From positions 145,538 through 209,537 of the forward strand of contig CACNGC010000002.1 in the NCBI GenBank assembly GCA_902619805.1: a DNA stretch of 64,000 nt, given 5' to 3'. The position numbers and the translations under genes are program-made. The DNA comes from an uncultured SAR116 cluster alpha proteobacterium. GTDB taxonomy: Bacteria; Pseudomonadota; Alphaproteobacteria; Puniceispirillales; Marisalimonadaceae. A model generated the notes under the pieces. That model worked only from the letters and a program-made list of their open reading frames with translations. It ran no database searches and was not told the DNA's origin. Below, piece after piece: positions 40,689-50,517 of the stretch (position 1 is the first letter of the stretch; each line of letters begins with the position of its first letter).

Positions 40689-42806
40689 ATGTTTGAAGTT
40701 TATAGAAAAGAAATCACATGGGGTGGTAAATTACTAACATTTGAAACAGGTAAGATTGCTCGTCAAGCTGATGGAGCAGTTATGGTTACATATGGAGGCA
40801 CAACAGTCCTATGTACAGCAGTTGGCGCTCCATCTGCCAAACAAGGCATAGATTTTTTCCCTTTGACAGTGAATTATCAAGAAAAAAGTTTTGCTGCCGG
40901 TAGAATTCCTGGAGGATTTTTCAAAAGAGAGGGACGTCCTTCAGAAAAGGAAACTCTAGTTTCAAGATTAATCGATAGACCTATAAGACCTTTATTTCAT
41001 AAAAATTATAAAAATGAAACACAAATTATAGCTACTGTTCTTGCACATGACATGGAGAATGATCCAGACATTGTTGCCATGATAGGTGCATCTGCTGCAT
41101 TGACGATTTCTGGATTGCCCTTTATGGGTCCTATTGGTGCTTGCAGAATTGGATGGGATGGAAAAGACTATATTTTAAATCCAACTATTGAACAAATGAA
41201 GGATCAAAGTCTTGATTTAGTTGTCGCTGGTACAAAAGAGGGTGTATTAATGGTTGAATCGGAAGCCACAGAGCTCTCTGAAGAAATAATGTTAGGTGCT
41301 GTTGATTATGGTCATGAGGAGATAGGAAATGTCATTAAAGCAATAATAGAATTAGCTGAAGTTGCTGCGAAAGAACCACGACCTTTACCTGAAGAGCCTG
41401 CTGAAAAAAGCGAATACTCAAAATTAATAAAACCATATAGAAAAAAGCTTGAAAAAGCATACAAAGAAATTGATAAAAGTAATAGATCAAAATTATTATC
41501 AGAAATAAGACATGAAATTTTGTCAGAATTTGACGAGACCTCTGATTACGTCTTAATATCGTCCTTAACAAAAGATTTAGAAGCTGATATAGTAAGAGGA
41601 AGTATTCTTAAAACAAAAAAAAGAATTGATGGTAGAGATACTAATACAGTTAGACCAATTGTAGCAGAAGTTGGAACTTTACCTAGGGCTCATGGTTCTG
41701 CCCTATTTACTAGAGGAGAAACACAGACTTTAGTAGTTGCAACTTTAGGAACTAGTCAGGATGAACAAATAATTGATGCACTGGAAGGTGAATACAGGTC
41801 AAAATTTATGTTGCATTATAATTTTCCACCTTATTCTGTTGGAGAGGCTGGAAGAGTTGGTTCTCCTGGTAGAAGAGAAATTGGACATGGAAAGTTAGCA
41901 TGGAGAGCAGTTAATCCTTTACTGCCTTCAGACGATGATTTTCCTTATACTGTAAGAATTGTTTCTGAAGTAACTGAGTCTAATGGATCCTCCTCTATGG
42001 CAACTGTTTGTGGAACTTCTTTAGCATTAATGGATGCTGGTGTTCCAATTAAGAAACCAGTTGCAGGTATAGCTATGGGTTTAATTAAAGAGAAAAAAGA
42101 GTTTTCTGTTCTTTCAGATATCTTAGGTGATGAGGACCATCTCGGAGATATGGATTTCAAAGTTGCTGGAACCACTGATGGTATTACTAGTCTTCAAATG
42201 GATATTAAAATTACATCTATTACAAAGGAGATTATGAAAATTGCTTTGGAACAAGCCAAAGAAGGAAGGATTCACATCTTAAATGAAATGAGTAAAGCAA
42301 TTACTTCTTCTAGAGAAGTTTTAGCAGACACAGCACCTAAAATAACAACCTTAAAAATAAAGCTAGAAAAAATTAGAGATGTAATAGGCCCTGGTGGAAA
42401 GGTGATAAGAGAAATATGTGAAACAACAGGTGCTAAAGTCGATATTGAAGATGATGGAACAGTAAAAATTGCTGCTTCTGATAATGATTCCTCAGAGGCT
42501 GCATTAAAGAAAATAAACGATATAGTTGCGGAAGCTGAATTAGGGGTAATTTATACTGGTAAAGTTGTAAAAACCGTTGATTTTGGTGCTTTTGTAAATT
42601 TTCTTGGAACAAAAGATGGTCTAGTTCATATTTCTGAATTACAAAATGCAAGAACAGAAAAAACTACTGATATTTGTAAAGAGGGAGATACAGTTAAAGT
42701 TAAAGTTATTGGTTTTGATGATAGAGGAAAAGTAAAATTATCAATGAAAAGAGTAGATCAAGAGACTGGTGCAGATATTGAAAATGTAAATCAAGATGAT
42801 AAATAA
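40689..42806 (+). CDS. pnp: Polyribonucleotide nucleotidyltransferase (PNPase)
   Basis: 705 residues. Two RNase PH-like domains (1-210 and about 310-540, with [23 protein letters not shown] divided among its active-site region), a KH domain ([17 protein letters not shown], near residue 563) and an S1 domain at the C-terminus ([17 protein letters not shown]). PNPase degrades RNA 3'-5' by phosphorolysis and is part of the degradosome in many bacteria. AGAGGAAG precedes the ATG. Adjacent to rpsO, as usual. Confidence 0.98.
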   Translation: MFEVYRKEITWGGKLLTFETGKIARQADGAVMVTYGGTTVLCTAVGAPSAKQGIDFFPLTVNYQEKSFAAGRIPGGFFKREGRPSEKETLVSRLIDRPIRPLFHKNYKNETQIIATVLAHDMENDPDIVAMIGASAALTISGLPFMGPIGACRIGWDGKDYILNPTIEQMKDQSLDLVVAGTKEGVLMVESEATELSEEIMLGAVDYGHEEIGNVIKAIIELAEVAAKEPRPLPEEPAEKSEYSKLIKPYRKKLEKAYKEIDKSNRSKLLSEIRHEILSEFDETSDYVLISSLTKDLEADIVRGSILKTKKRIDGRDTNTVRPIVAEVGTLPRAHGSALFTRGETQTLVVATLGTSQDEQIIDALEGEYRSKFMLHYNFPPYSVGEAGRVGSPGRREIGHGKLAWRAVNPLLPSDDDFPYTVRIVSEVTESNGSSSMATVCGTSLALMDAGVPIKKPVAGIAMGLIKEKKEFSVLSDILGDEDHLGDMDFKVAGTTDGITSLQMDIKITSITKEIMKIALEQAKEGRIHILNEMSKAITSSREVLADTAPKITTLKIKLEKIRDVIGPGGKVIREICETTGAKVDIEDDGTVKIAASDNDSSEAALKKINDIVAEAELGVIYTGKVVKTVDFGAFVNFLGTKDGLVHISELQNARTEKTTDICKEGDTVKVKVIGFDDRGKVKLSMKRVDQETGADIENVNQDDK

Positions 42807-42821
42807 AAAAAGGTGCAGATT

Positions 42822-43613
42822 ATGAATAACGTAATTCCTAAAACTGAATGGATAAAAGCATGGTCAGAAAATGGTGTGGGTTGGATAAGGTTAAGTCATG
42901 ATAATAAACTCAACCCTTTGTCAGCTTCATTTATTTTAGCCATTAAAGATGCAGCGGAAAAATTTGATAATGATCCGTCAATTGGCTGTATTGTTCTTAC
43001 AGGTTCTGAAAAAGCCTTTGCAGCTGGTGCGGATTTAAAGGAAATGATTAAACTTAATTATGCCTCTGTAACTGAAAGCAGATATATTGAAAATGGATGG
43101 CTTGATATACCTAAAATTCAAACTCCAATTATTGCTGGTGTAAAAGGTTATGCATTAGGAGGAGGTTGTGAACTTGCTATGATGTGTGACTTTATAATAG
43201 CTAGAGATGATGCTAAATTTGGACAACCTGAAATTAATATTGGTGCAATACCAGGTGCTGGCGGCACTCAGAGACTTACAAGATCAATTGGTAAATCGAA
43301 AGCTATGTTAGCTGTACTTACTGGAGATATGATTTCTGCAGATGAGGCTGAAAATTGTGGCTTGATTGCTAAAGTATTTAAAGGTGAAGAGTTTGATATT
43401 TCTCTTAAAGATATAGCAATTAAAATTGCTAATCAATCAAAGCCATTAGCTAAACTAGCTAAACAAGCAGTAAATGTAGCCTTTGAAACAACACTAGAAG
43501 AGGGTATTCGATCAGAAAGAGCCTTGTTTTATTCAACTTTTGCACTAGATGATCATATTGAAGGTATGGGTGCTTTTTCAGAAAAGCGCAAACCAGTATG
43601 GAAAAACAAATAA
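42822..43613 (+). CDS. Enoyl-CoA hydratase/isomerase family protein
   Basis: 263 residues from the ATG at 42822, with AGGTG six bases upstream; a GTG at 42813 is in frame but falls in this ribosome binding site. The oxyanion-hole loop AFAAGADLKEM and the GYALGGGCELAMMCD region are crotonase signatures; the two catalytic Glu are in PEINIGAIPGAGGTQRL (first) and nearby. The likely reaction is hydration of short-chain trans-2-enoyl-CoA, as in beta-oxidation or amino-acid breakdown. It follows pnp by 15 bp but has no functional link to it. Confidence 0.92.
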   Translation: MNNVIPKTEWIKAWSENGVGWIRLSHDNKLNPLSASFILAIKDAAEKFDNDPSIGCIVLTGSEKAFAAGADLKEMIKLNYASVTESRYIENGWLDIPKIQTPIIAGVKGYALGGGCELAMMCDFIIARDDAKFGQPEINIGAIPGAGGTQRLTRSIGKSKAMLAVLTGDMISADEAENCGLIAKVFKGEEFDISLKDIAIKIANQSKPLAKLAKQAVNVAFETTLEEGIRSERALFYSTFALDDHIEGMGAFSEKRKPVWKNK

Positions 43614-43621
43614 TCTGAAAA

Positions 43622-44425
43622 TTATTCTAAATTTTCTCGCTTAGGAATGGCAACACTATGCAATCCACCATCCACGTGATGAACGTTTCCTGTAACACCT
43701 GAAGATAATTCAGAGGTTAAGTATAATGCAGCGGTACCAACTTCTTTTAATTGTGGATTAAATTTAAGAGGTGCTACATCTTCTGAATATCTAAATACAT
43801 GTCTAGCTCCCGAAATAGCAGCCCCAGCCAAGGTTTTTACTGGACCTGCAGATAGGGCGTTTACTCTAATATTATTCTTACCCAAATCCATAGCTAAATA
43901 TTTTATTGAAGCTTCTAATGCTGATTTTGCAACACCCATTACATTATAATTAGGTGTAGTTCTTTCTGCGCCAAGATAAGATAGTGTCAATAGACTACCA
44001 CCTTTTAAAGACATTAGAGGGAAAGATGATTTTGCAATTCTTGTAAAACTGAACGCAGAAATATCAAGGGAATTTAAAAAATTTTCTCTGCTACAATTAA
44101 CGTACTTTCCTTTTAATTCTTCTTTATCGGAATATGCAAGAGCATGAACCACAAAGTCAATTTCATTCCAAGCTTTAGAGAGTTTTTCAAACATATTTTC
44201 AATAGAATTTAATTCAGTTGCAGGTTTAGAAACATCACATTCAAAATGTTTGTCTGATTTTATGGTGTTCATTAATGGTATTAGTCTTTTCTTAAAACCT
44301 TCGTTTTGATATGAAAAAGCTAGTTGAGCACCATTTTCATATAATGTTTTTGCAATACCCCAAGCTATTGAACGTTCATTAGCCACGCCCATTATTAGAC
44401 CTTTTTTACCATTCATAATAGACAT
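43622..44425 (-). CDS. fabI: Enoyl-[acyl-carrier-protein] reductase (NADH), FabI
   Basis: 267 residues. The N-terminus GLIMGVANERSIAWGIAK is the FabI nucleotide-binding signature, and the catalytic Tyr-x6-Lys is YNVMGVAK. The segment SYLGAERTTPNY places the first conserved Tyr. FabI completes each elongation round of type II fatty acid synthesis. It is last in the fabA-fabB-fabI unit, 11 bp after fabB, the standard alphaproteobacterial order. Confidence 0.96.
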   Translation of the reverse strand: MSIMNGKKGLIMGVANERSIAWGIAKTLYENGAQLAFSYQNEGFKKRLIPLMNTIKSDKHFECDVSKPATELNSIENMFEKLSKAWNEIDFVVHALAYSDKEELKGKYVNCSRENFLNSLDISAFSFTRIAKSSFPLMSLKGGSLLTLSYLGAERTTPNYNVMGVAKSALEASIKYLAMDLGKNNIRVNALSAGPVKTLAGAAISGARHVFRYSEDVAPLKFNPQLKEVGTAALYLTSELSSGVTGNVHHVDGGLHSVAIPKRENLE

Positions 44426-44436
44426 TATATTTTCTC

Positions 44437-45666
44437 TTAATTAAATTTTCTAAATGCAAGGCAGGCATTTGTTCCACCAAAACCAAAGGAATTAGATAAT
44501 GCCAAATTTATTTCTACATTTTTTATTGTTTTTCTCGGTATTTCAATAGATCCAATTTCTGGATCATCGTCGCTTATATTTGAGGAACCAGATATAAAAC
44601 TATTGTTCATCATAATTAAGGTATAAATAGCTTCGTGAACACCAGTTGCTCCTAAAGAATGGCCTGTTATAGACTTTGTGCTTGTTAGTTTAGGAAGATA
44701 CTCTTTATCTTTAAAGACCTCTCTTATGGCATGAAGTTCTTGCATGTCTCCTACAGGTGTACTAGTTCCATGGGCATTTATATAATCAACTTTTTCATTT
44801 ATACCACTGAGAGCTTCATTCATACATCTCATTGCGCCTTCACCGCTTGGTGCAACCATGTCATGACCATCTGAATTAGCACAATGTCCAACAATTTCAC
44901 CATAGATTTTTGCACCTCTAGCTTTTGCGTGTTCAAGCTCCTCTAATACAAGCATACCTCCACCACCAGCAATAACAAAACCATCTCGATTTATATCATA
45001 AGGTCTTGATGCTAACTCCGGTGTTTCATTATACTTGCTAGACATGGCTCCCATTGCATCAAAAAGGACAGATAGTGTCCAGTCTAACTCCTCGCCACCA
45101 CCAGCAAAAACTATGTTTTGATTACCATATCTAATTTGATCTGCACCAATACCTATACAATGAGCTGAAGTAGAACAAGCAGAAGTTATAGAAAAATTAA
45201 TACCTTTTATTTTAAAAAAAGTTGCAATACATGCCGATACAGTTGAGCTCATGCATCTTGGAACCATGAAAGGACCCACTCTTTTTGGTCCTTTTTCCCT
45301 CGCAATATCAAACGATTGTAGCATATTAGCAGTGCTTGGACCTCCTGACCCTGCAATTAGGCCTGTTTTGGGATTAGAAACTTCTTCAGGAGTTAATCCT
45401 GAGTCTTTGATCGCCTGTTCCATAGAAAGCACAGAATAAGCTGCACCTGCGCCCATAAACCTAAGTTGTTTTTTGTCAACATGATCTTCAAGATTTAGCT
45501 TTACTTCACCGTGTATTTGACTTCTAAAGCCCATTTCTTTGTAAGTATCAGATTTAACAATTCCTGATTTTTGTTTTATTAAGGAATTTTTAACCTCTTC
45601 AATATTATTACCAATTGAGCTTACAATTCCCATCCCTGTAATTACCACTCTTTTTTTACCAGTCAT
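44437..45666 (-). CDS. fabB: Beta-ketoacyl-ACP synthase I (FabB)
   Basis: 409 residues. The catalytic triad Cys-His-His is visible in [20 protein letters not shown] and [12 protein letters not shown]. The adjacent fabA makes FabB more likely than FabF: FabA and FabB together divert intermediates into unsaturated fatty acids. It lies 27 bp after fabA and 11 bp before fabI on the minus strand. Confidence 0.95.
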   Translation of the reverse strand: MTGKKRVVITGMGIVSSIGNNIEEVKNSLIKQKSGIVKSDTYKEMGFRSQIHGEVKLNLEDHVDKKQLRFMGAGAAYSVLSMEQAIKDSGLTPEEVSNPKTGLIAGSGGPSTANMLQSFDIAREKGPKRVGPFMVPRCMSSTVSACIATFFKIKGINFSITSACSTSAHCIGIGADQIRYGNQNIVFAGGGEELDWTLSVLFDAMGAMSSKYNETPELASRPYDINRDGFVIAGGGGMLVLEELEHAKARGAKIYGEIVGHCANSDGHDMVAPSGEGAMRCMNEALSGINEKVDYINAHGTSTPVGDMQELHAIREVFKDKEYLPKLTSTKSITGHSLGATGVHEAIYTLIMMNNSFISGSSNISDDDPEIGSIEIPRKTIKNVEINLALSNSFGFGGTNACLAFRKFN

Positions 45667-45693
45667 CTCTAATCCTATTTTGTTAAGTATTAA

Positions 45694-46200
45694 TTAATCT
45701 TGAAAAAGCCCAACTCTAATATCAGATGCTTCAAAAACTAATTTGTCATCACAGATAACTCTACCATCAGCAATTCCAAGAATAAGTTTCCTCATGATAA
45801 TACGTTTAAAATCAAGTAAATATTCTACCTTTTTAGCTATGGGTAAAATTTGACCAGTAAATTTCACTTCTCCAACTGATATAGCCCTTCCTTTTCCTCT
45901 ACCACCCATATTGCCTAAAGAAAAACCTAATAGTTGCCATAATGCATCCATTCCTAAACATCCAGGCATAACAGGATCACTTTCAAAATGACAAGGAAAA
46001 AACCATTTATCTGGTGTAATTTTAAATTGAGCATGTGCTGTGCCTTTATTGTAAGCACCTCCAGTTTCTTTGATGCTTGTCACTTCATCAAACATCAACA
46101 TAGGAGGCAAGGGTAATTTGGGAAAATCTACTCCTGCAAGCTTTCCTTTTGCACAGTCAATCAATTCTTGATAATTAAATGAATCTTTAAATAAAGCCAA
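45694..46200 (-). CDS. fabA: 3-hydroxydecanoyl-ACP dehydratase/isomerase FabA
   Basis: 168 residues, typical of FabA rather than FabZ (about 150). The catalytic His and Asp are in FFPCHFESDPVMPGCLGMDALWQ (split), around residues 70-88. FabA dehydrates 3-hydroxydecanoyl-ACP and isomerises trans-2 to cis-3, the branch point to unsaturated lipids. It is the first gene of fabA-fabB-fabI. The iron regulator irr, which precedes fabA in many alphaproteobacteria, is not present; the upstream 72 bp hold no gene. Confidence 0.95.
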   Translation of the reverse strand: MALFKDSFNYQELIDCAKGKLAGVDFPKLPLPPMLMFDEVTSIKETGGAYNKGTAHAQFKITPDKWFFPCHFESDPVMPGCLGMDALWQLLGFSLGNMGGRGKGRAISVGEVKFTGQILPIAKKVEYLLDFKRIIMRKLILGIADGRVICDDKLVFEASDIRVGLFQD

Positions 46201-46272
46201 AATTTAGTACCTTCAAAATAATTAATTAAATTATTACAATCATAAAATACAACAAATTAAACAATTATAAAA

Positions 46273-46806
46273 TTAATATTTTGTTGAACCCCAAACAGTT
46301 TCTTTTTGAACCCAACCTATAAATTTTTTTTTCTTAACTATCTCAACTTTACACCATTTTTTTTGACATTTCTTTACATTAATCAATAAATTAGGCAAAA
46401 GTTTGGCTAAAGAATTACTCGAACTAGATGGTGTTCTTTTTAAAAAAGTAGTTTTAGTAATTAATCCAGTTCTTAATGAAGACAATAATTGTGTATGTAC
46501 CCAACCTGAAATTTTACTAAATGTTACTACTTTTCTCCAATTATTGAATTCAGCAACAACTTGTAGAGGATAACCTTTTTGTTTTAATTCGAATTTTACT
46601 GGGAACTCTTTTCCTGGCCCAGATCTCATGTAGGTTAATGAATTTTTTAATGAAACCATTCTTGGTATTTTTAAACCACTCCCATTAATTGATACTTTGA
46701 GTTCATTTGTTTTTGATAAAGCGTTTTCTGAAGATACAATAAAACTGATTATCATAAAGGTTGAAGCATACAAAATTATTTTATAGTTAAAAATATAAAT
46801 ATTCAT
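46273..46806 (-). CDS. Secreted SH3-domain protein, function unknown
   Basis: About 177 residues from the ATG at 46806; an upstream in-frame start at 46833 would overlap the preceding gene. A signal or anchor segment spans roughly residues 6-28. Two bacterial SH3 repeats follow: one with YMRSGPGKEFPVKFEL and GWVHTQLL, the second with FLKRTPSSSSNSLAKLLP and GWVQKETVWG. Such repeats often bind peptidoglycan or mediate periplasmic contacts, and similar small proteins occur across alphaproteobacteria. No enzyme domain is attached. Confidence 0.8.
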   Translation of the reverse strand: MNIYIFNYKIILYASTFMIISFIVSSENALSKTNELKVSINGSGLKIPRMVSLKNSLTYMRSGPGKEFPVKFELKQKGYPLQVVAEFNNWRKVVTFSKISGWVHTQLLSSLRTGLITKTTFLKRTPSSSSNSLAKLLPNLLINVKKCQKKWCKVEIVKKKKFIGWVQKETVWGSTKY

Positions 46807-46811
46807 GTTAT

Positions 46812-47561
46812 TTACTTTGAACACATAGGACACTGGTTGTTCTTTATAAGTCTGATTTTATCTAGATTTAGAGTTAGCGCATCATATAAAAATAAATTTC
46901 CTGCTGTAGATTGATAATTTTTTAGAGCTATTTCTTTTATGGCCTCATTAACTTGCATACTTCCAATTAAGCCTGTAACGGGTCCAATTATTCCAGCCTC
47001 TCTACAATTTGTAATTGGAGATTTTTCATTAGTTCTTGGAAAAACACATTCATAACAAGGGTAATTTTTGTTTAATCCACTTTTCCAGATGGCTAATTGA
47101 CCCTCCATTTGCACAGCGGAACCAGAAATTAAAATTTTTTTGCACTTGTGTGATAAAGAATTTAAAATATATTTAGTATCGGGATTGTCACAACAATCAA
47201 AAATCAAATCAAAATTACTAACATCTATAGAGTCATCAAAAATCTTTTTTTTAGAAATAATGGAAATGTTTGGATTTATTTTTAGACACTCTTGTACTAA
47301 ATTTTCTGCTTTACTATTACCGATATGATTATTTTTATGAGCAATTTGTCTATTTAGGTTACTAATTTCAATAATATCTTGATCGTATATCTCTATATGT
47401 CCAAATCCTGCTGCAGAAGCGTAAAGTGCTACTGGACAACCTAAACCGCCAGCTCCAACAATTAAACAATTGGTGTTAAGTAATCTTTCTTGACCTTCCT
47501 CATTAAAGTTAGGAATGATTACCTGTCTTGCATATCTATTAAGATCGTCATCATTAAGCAT
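46812..47561 (-). CDS. MoeB/ThiF/HesA-family ubiquitin-like-protein activating enzyme
   Basis: 249 residues. The adenylation site has GAGGLGCPVALYA (residues 37-49) and NLNRQIAHKNNHIG; zinc is bound by two pairs, CYEC and CPMC (the last at the C-terminus). NCREAGIIGPVTGLIG carries the region of the conserved Cys in ThiF. Family members adenylate the C-terminal Gly of MoaD or ThiS for sulfur transfer in molybdopterin or thiamine synthesis. No MoaD or ThiS gene is nearby, so the partner is open. There is no fused rhodanese. It overlaps coaBC by 8 bp. Confidence 0.88.
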   Translation of the reverse strand: MLNDDDLNRYARQVIIPNFNEEGQERLLNTNCLIVGAGGLGCPVALYASAAGFGHIEIYDQDIIEISNLNRQIAHKNNHIGNSKAENLVQECLKINPNISIISKKKIFDDSIDVSNFDLIFDCCDNPDTKYILNSLSHKCKKILISGSAVQMEGQLAIWKSGLNKNYPCYECVFPRTNEKSPITNCREAGIIGPVTGLIGSMQVNEAIKEIALKNYQSTAGNLFLYDALTLNLDKIRLIKNNQCPMCSK

Positions 47562-48999
47562 TAACAGCTCTTTTGTTGTAATTAATTAAAAGATCATTAA
47601 TTCTATTAACTAAATGGTAAGCTACTGATTTTTTGCTTTGTTTTTCCCATTGCTCATAATTATTTTTATAAATTAGAAATACTTTATTAAAGTCTTCTCC
47701 AAAAACCTTGTTATTGCTGACATCATTAGCAATTATTAAATCAACATTTTTAGATATTAATTTAGAATAGGAATTATTTTTGATATTACTTGTTTCTGCT
47801 GAAAATCCAATTACGATCTTCGGCCTTAATTTGCTTTTAGCAATTGTTTCTAAAATATCGGGGTTTTTTATGGCTTCGAATAACAATTTTTCTTTAGTTT
47901 TTTTAATTTTATTATTTGTGTCAATTTTATTATTTGTGGATGTTTTGGGTATTAATCTCCAATCTGCCACTGCTGCACAACATATTAAAATATCAGCAGG
48001 GAGTTGTTGAGTTACGTTATCTAACATTTCCTGAGCAGTTTTAACTTTTATTACATTTTCACAATTCGGAAAAGGAATATTTACAGGTCCAGTAATCAGA
48101 GTTACTTTTGCTCCTCTTTTTGTCAATTCAGAAGCAATTTCAAAACCTTGTTTCCCTGATGATTTATTACTTACAAACCTTATTGGGTCAATTGCTTCTA
48201 TTGTCGGCCCTGCTGTAATTATAATTGAAATATCTTGAAACTGATTAGAGAGTTTTTGATTTTCTCGCATGTATGATAAAATAAATTCAAATATTGCCCT
48301 TGGTTCTGGAAATCTTCCTTTCCCGCTCTCGCCACATGCCATATCACCTGTATCTGGCTCTATAAATTCTATACCTCTTTCTAATAGTTTTTTATAATTA
48401 TCGCGTGTTGCCAAGTTATTCCACATAACAGGGTTCATTGAAGGAGCTAGAATTATTTTTGAAAAAGAAGCAAGCAAAATAGTGCTTGCTAAATCATCAG
48501 CTAATCCATTTGCTAGTTTTGCCATTATATTTGCAGTTGCAGGAGCTACTAGAATTATATCTGGACTTCTAGCTAAATTTATGTGGTTCATTTTTGTCTC
48601 ATCTTCAATAGAAAATAAATCAATATAACATTTTTTTTCATTTAAGCTTGTTACTAACAAAGGTGTGATAAATTTCTGAGCTGATTTAGTCATAACAACA
48701 TCAAGCTCGATATCAGTTTTTTTAATCAATCTAATGATTTCAAGAGATTTATATGATGCTATACCTCCACTAATAATTAACAAAATTTTAAATTTAAAAT
48801 TATGCAATTTTTGTGTAGGTAAAAAATGTTCAATGTTTATATTTAGATATGAACCCAGTTCTAAAACATCTTTACGTTTGTTACTTGGTATTTTATTAAG
48901 CTTTTTCCAATTTGAAATTGCAGAGGGTTTAATTTTTAATTTTTCTGCAACAGCGCCTGTTCCGCCAAGTAAAGAAATAAGCTGTGAGATTTTATTCAT
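47554..48999 (-). CDS. coaBC: CoaBC (phosphopantothenoylcysteine synthetase/decarboxylase) with N-terminal helix-turn-helix domain
   Basis: 481 residues, about 65 longer than usual at the N-terminus. Residues 1-62 look like a Cro/YdaS-type helix-turn-helix: GGTGAVAEKLKIKPSAISNW reads as helix-turn-recognition helix. CoaC begins at about residue 70 (ILLIISGGIASYKSLEIIR) and has the active-site His in MNHINLARSPD, substrate loop PSMNPVMW and GDMACGESGKGR. CoaB starts near residue 254 (IIITAGPTIEAIDPIRFVSNKSSGKQG, split). CoaBC makes 4'-phosphopantetheine for CoA. No in-frame Met lies between the two parts, so the fusion is real if the sequence is correct. Confidence 0.92.
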   Translation of the reverse strand: MNKISQLISLLGGTGAVAEKLKIKPSAISNWKKLNKIPSNKRKDVLELGSYLNINIEHFLPTQKLHNFKFKILLIISGGIASYKSLEIIRLIKKTDIELDVVMTKSAQKFITPLLVTSLNEKKCYIDLFSIEDETKMNHINLARSPDIILVAPATANIMAKLANGLADDLASTILLASFSKIILAPSMNPVMWNNLATRDNYKKLLERGIEFIEPDTGDMACGESGKGRFPEPRAIFEFILSYMRENQKLSNQFQDISIIITAGPTIEAIDPIRFVSNKSSGKQGFEIASELTKRGAKVTLITGPVNIPFPNCENVIKVKTAQEMLDNVTQQLPADILICCAAVADWRLIPKTSTNNKIDTNNKIKKTKEKLLFEAIKNPDILETIAKSKLRPKIVIGFSAETSNIKNNSYSKLISKNVDLIIANDVSNNKVFGEDFNKVFLIYKNNYEQWEKQSKKSVAYHLVNRINDLLINYNKRAVNA

Positions 49000-49056
49000 A
49001 AGAAAAACTTCATAATTATAATAAAAAGATTACAATAAATGAAAAATATGAAAAAT

Positions 49057-49074
49057 AAATGAAATATTTCATTT
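49057..49074. promoter_or_regulatory. 18-bp perfect palindrome between ubiB and coaBC
   Basis: AAATGAAATATTTCATTT is a perfect inverted repeat that overlaps the ubiB stop codon and lies 58-75 bp before the coaBC start. Two copies of ATGAAAAATA follow at 49039-49057 towards coaBC. It could be an operator or a weak, AT-only hairpin. No GC-rich stem is present, so it is not a strong terminator. Confidence 0.4.
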
Positions 49075-50517
49075 TTTTGATAAAATTTCGTCAATCTTCT
49101 TAATTATTTCAGGAATTTTGAGTAGGGCTATCTTGTTTTTATGATACCATTCTTCTAAGACCTTAAATGGATCGTGTGTATCAGTAATCCATTTATGTAT
49201 TAATGGTCTGGATAATTCCCACATATTTATATTTGGATTTATTTGTCTGGTTGTTCCTTCAGCCATTAACATATTTTTTTGTAATAGTGTAAATTGTGGT
49301 TGTACTTCAATATTAAACTTTTTTGATAAATTCAGTATTTGACCCAGTAATTTAGCTAAAGACACTTCTCCAATAGGTTTATTTAAAATAGGTGTAGAAA
49401 TTGCTCTTATTGCTTGAGAGAGATGATCATGAGAAATCTCTTTACCTAACATATTTGCTTCATCATGTATTTCAACAACTTTCTTATAATTTTTATTTAA
49501 AAGATAAGAAAGTAATAATGCTAGAAATTGCCTATCATTATTTGATAGTCTTCCCATAATACCAAAATCAATAGGTACTAGTGCTCCTTCCTTATCAATT
49601 AGAATATTTCCGGGATGCATATCCCCATGAAAGAAACCATCTCGGAAAACTTGAAGGAAAAAAACTTCTGTGCCTATTTCTGTTAATTTTTTGACATTAT
49701 GTTTAGAAGCTTTAAGGGAGTCTAAATCATCAATTCTAATCCCGTCTATAAATTCCAGAACAAGCATGTTTTTTGTTGTAAATTGCCAGTAAATTTTGGG
49801 AACTCTATAATTAAGATGATCTTTAAAATTTTCAGCAAGTTCATCGGCAGCAGAAGCTTCTAATGTTAAATCAAGTTCATTCAAAGAAACTTCTGACAAT
49901 ACCTCTACATTTTTTGGAAGTTTGAGTCTTTTGATAGTGGGAATACAAAATTCTAAAAATTTTGTAATCCAATAAAAAAAAGTGAAGTCTCTAAACAATT
50001 CTTTATGTATTTTTGGCTTTAATATTTTTATTGCTACTTTCTCTCCATTTTTAAGGATACCTGTGTGGATTTGAGCAACAGATGCGCTTGCAATGGGATT
50101 ATCATTAAAAAAAGCTAAACTTTCTTGAAGAAACTTTTTATTTTCATTTTGAATAATTTTTCGCGAAATAGAATTTGAAAAAGGTTTCAATTTACCTTGT
50201 AATATTTTAAGTTCATCACATGTTTTTTTACCTAGAATATCAGGTCTTGTTGATAAAGCCTGTCCCAATTTTATATATCCAGGTCCCAAGTTTATTAAAA
50301 CATTAGAAAGTTTTTTTCCAATTTCTTTCTGATTATTGTTTCCAAAAATAAAATTTAAAATTTTTAAAATTAACTCTATTTGTTTATTAAAATATTTGTT
50401 TTCAATTAGAAGAGCTAAAATGCCAGTTCTAATTATTTTATTAAATACTAAAAAACTTTTAATTAAAAAATATGGTATTTTCCATAGCGGGAATTCTAGC
50501 TTTCTCTTTATCTGCAT
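49069..50517 (-). CDS. ubiB: UbiB-family kinase-like protein for ubiquinone biosynthesis
   Basis: 482 residues. The KxGQ motif is in YIKLGQALSTRPD (near residue 78-90), the Ala-rich loop in IASASVAQIHTG, and the catalytic-loop region in FFHGDMHPGNILI with PIDFG as the metal-binding motif. UbiB is an atypical kinase-like ATPase needed for coenzyme Q. It begins directly after the ubiE stop with no spacer. The C-terminus lacks a long double membrane helix of the E. coli type but ends in a short helical segment. Confidence 0.94.
   Translation of the reverse strand: MQIKRKLEFPLWKIPYFLIKSFLVFNKIIRTGILALLIENKYFNKQIELILKILNFIFGNNNQKEIGKKLSNVLINLGPGYIKLGQALSTRPDILGKKTCDELKILQGKLKPFSNSISRKIIQNENKKFLQESLAFFNDNPIASASVAQIHTGILKNGEKVAIKILKPKIHKELFRDFTFFYWITKFLEFCIPTIKRLKLPKNVEVLSEVSLNELDLTLEASAADELAENFKDHLNYRVPKIYWQFTTKNMLVLEFIDGIRIDDLDSLKASKHNVKKLTEIGTEVFFLQVFRDGFFHGDMHPGNILIDKEGALVPIDFGIMGRLSNNDRQFLALLLSYLLNKNYKKVVEIHDEANMLGKEISHDHLSQAIRAISTPILNKPIGEVSLAKLLGQILNLSKKFNIEVQPQFTLLQKNMLMAEGTTRQINPNINMWELSRPLIHKWITDTHDPFKVLEEWYHKNKIALLKIPEIIKKIDEILSKK

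Noticed and set aside
48999..49015. Five-codon mini-frame (M-K-F-F-L) overlapping the coaBC start
   Set aside because: Short AT-rich frames arise by chance, and it has no ribosome binding site or attenuator hairpin.
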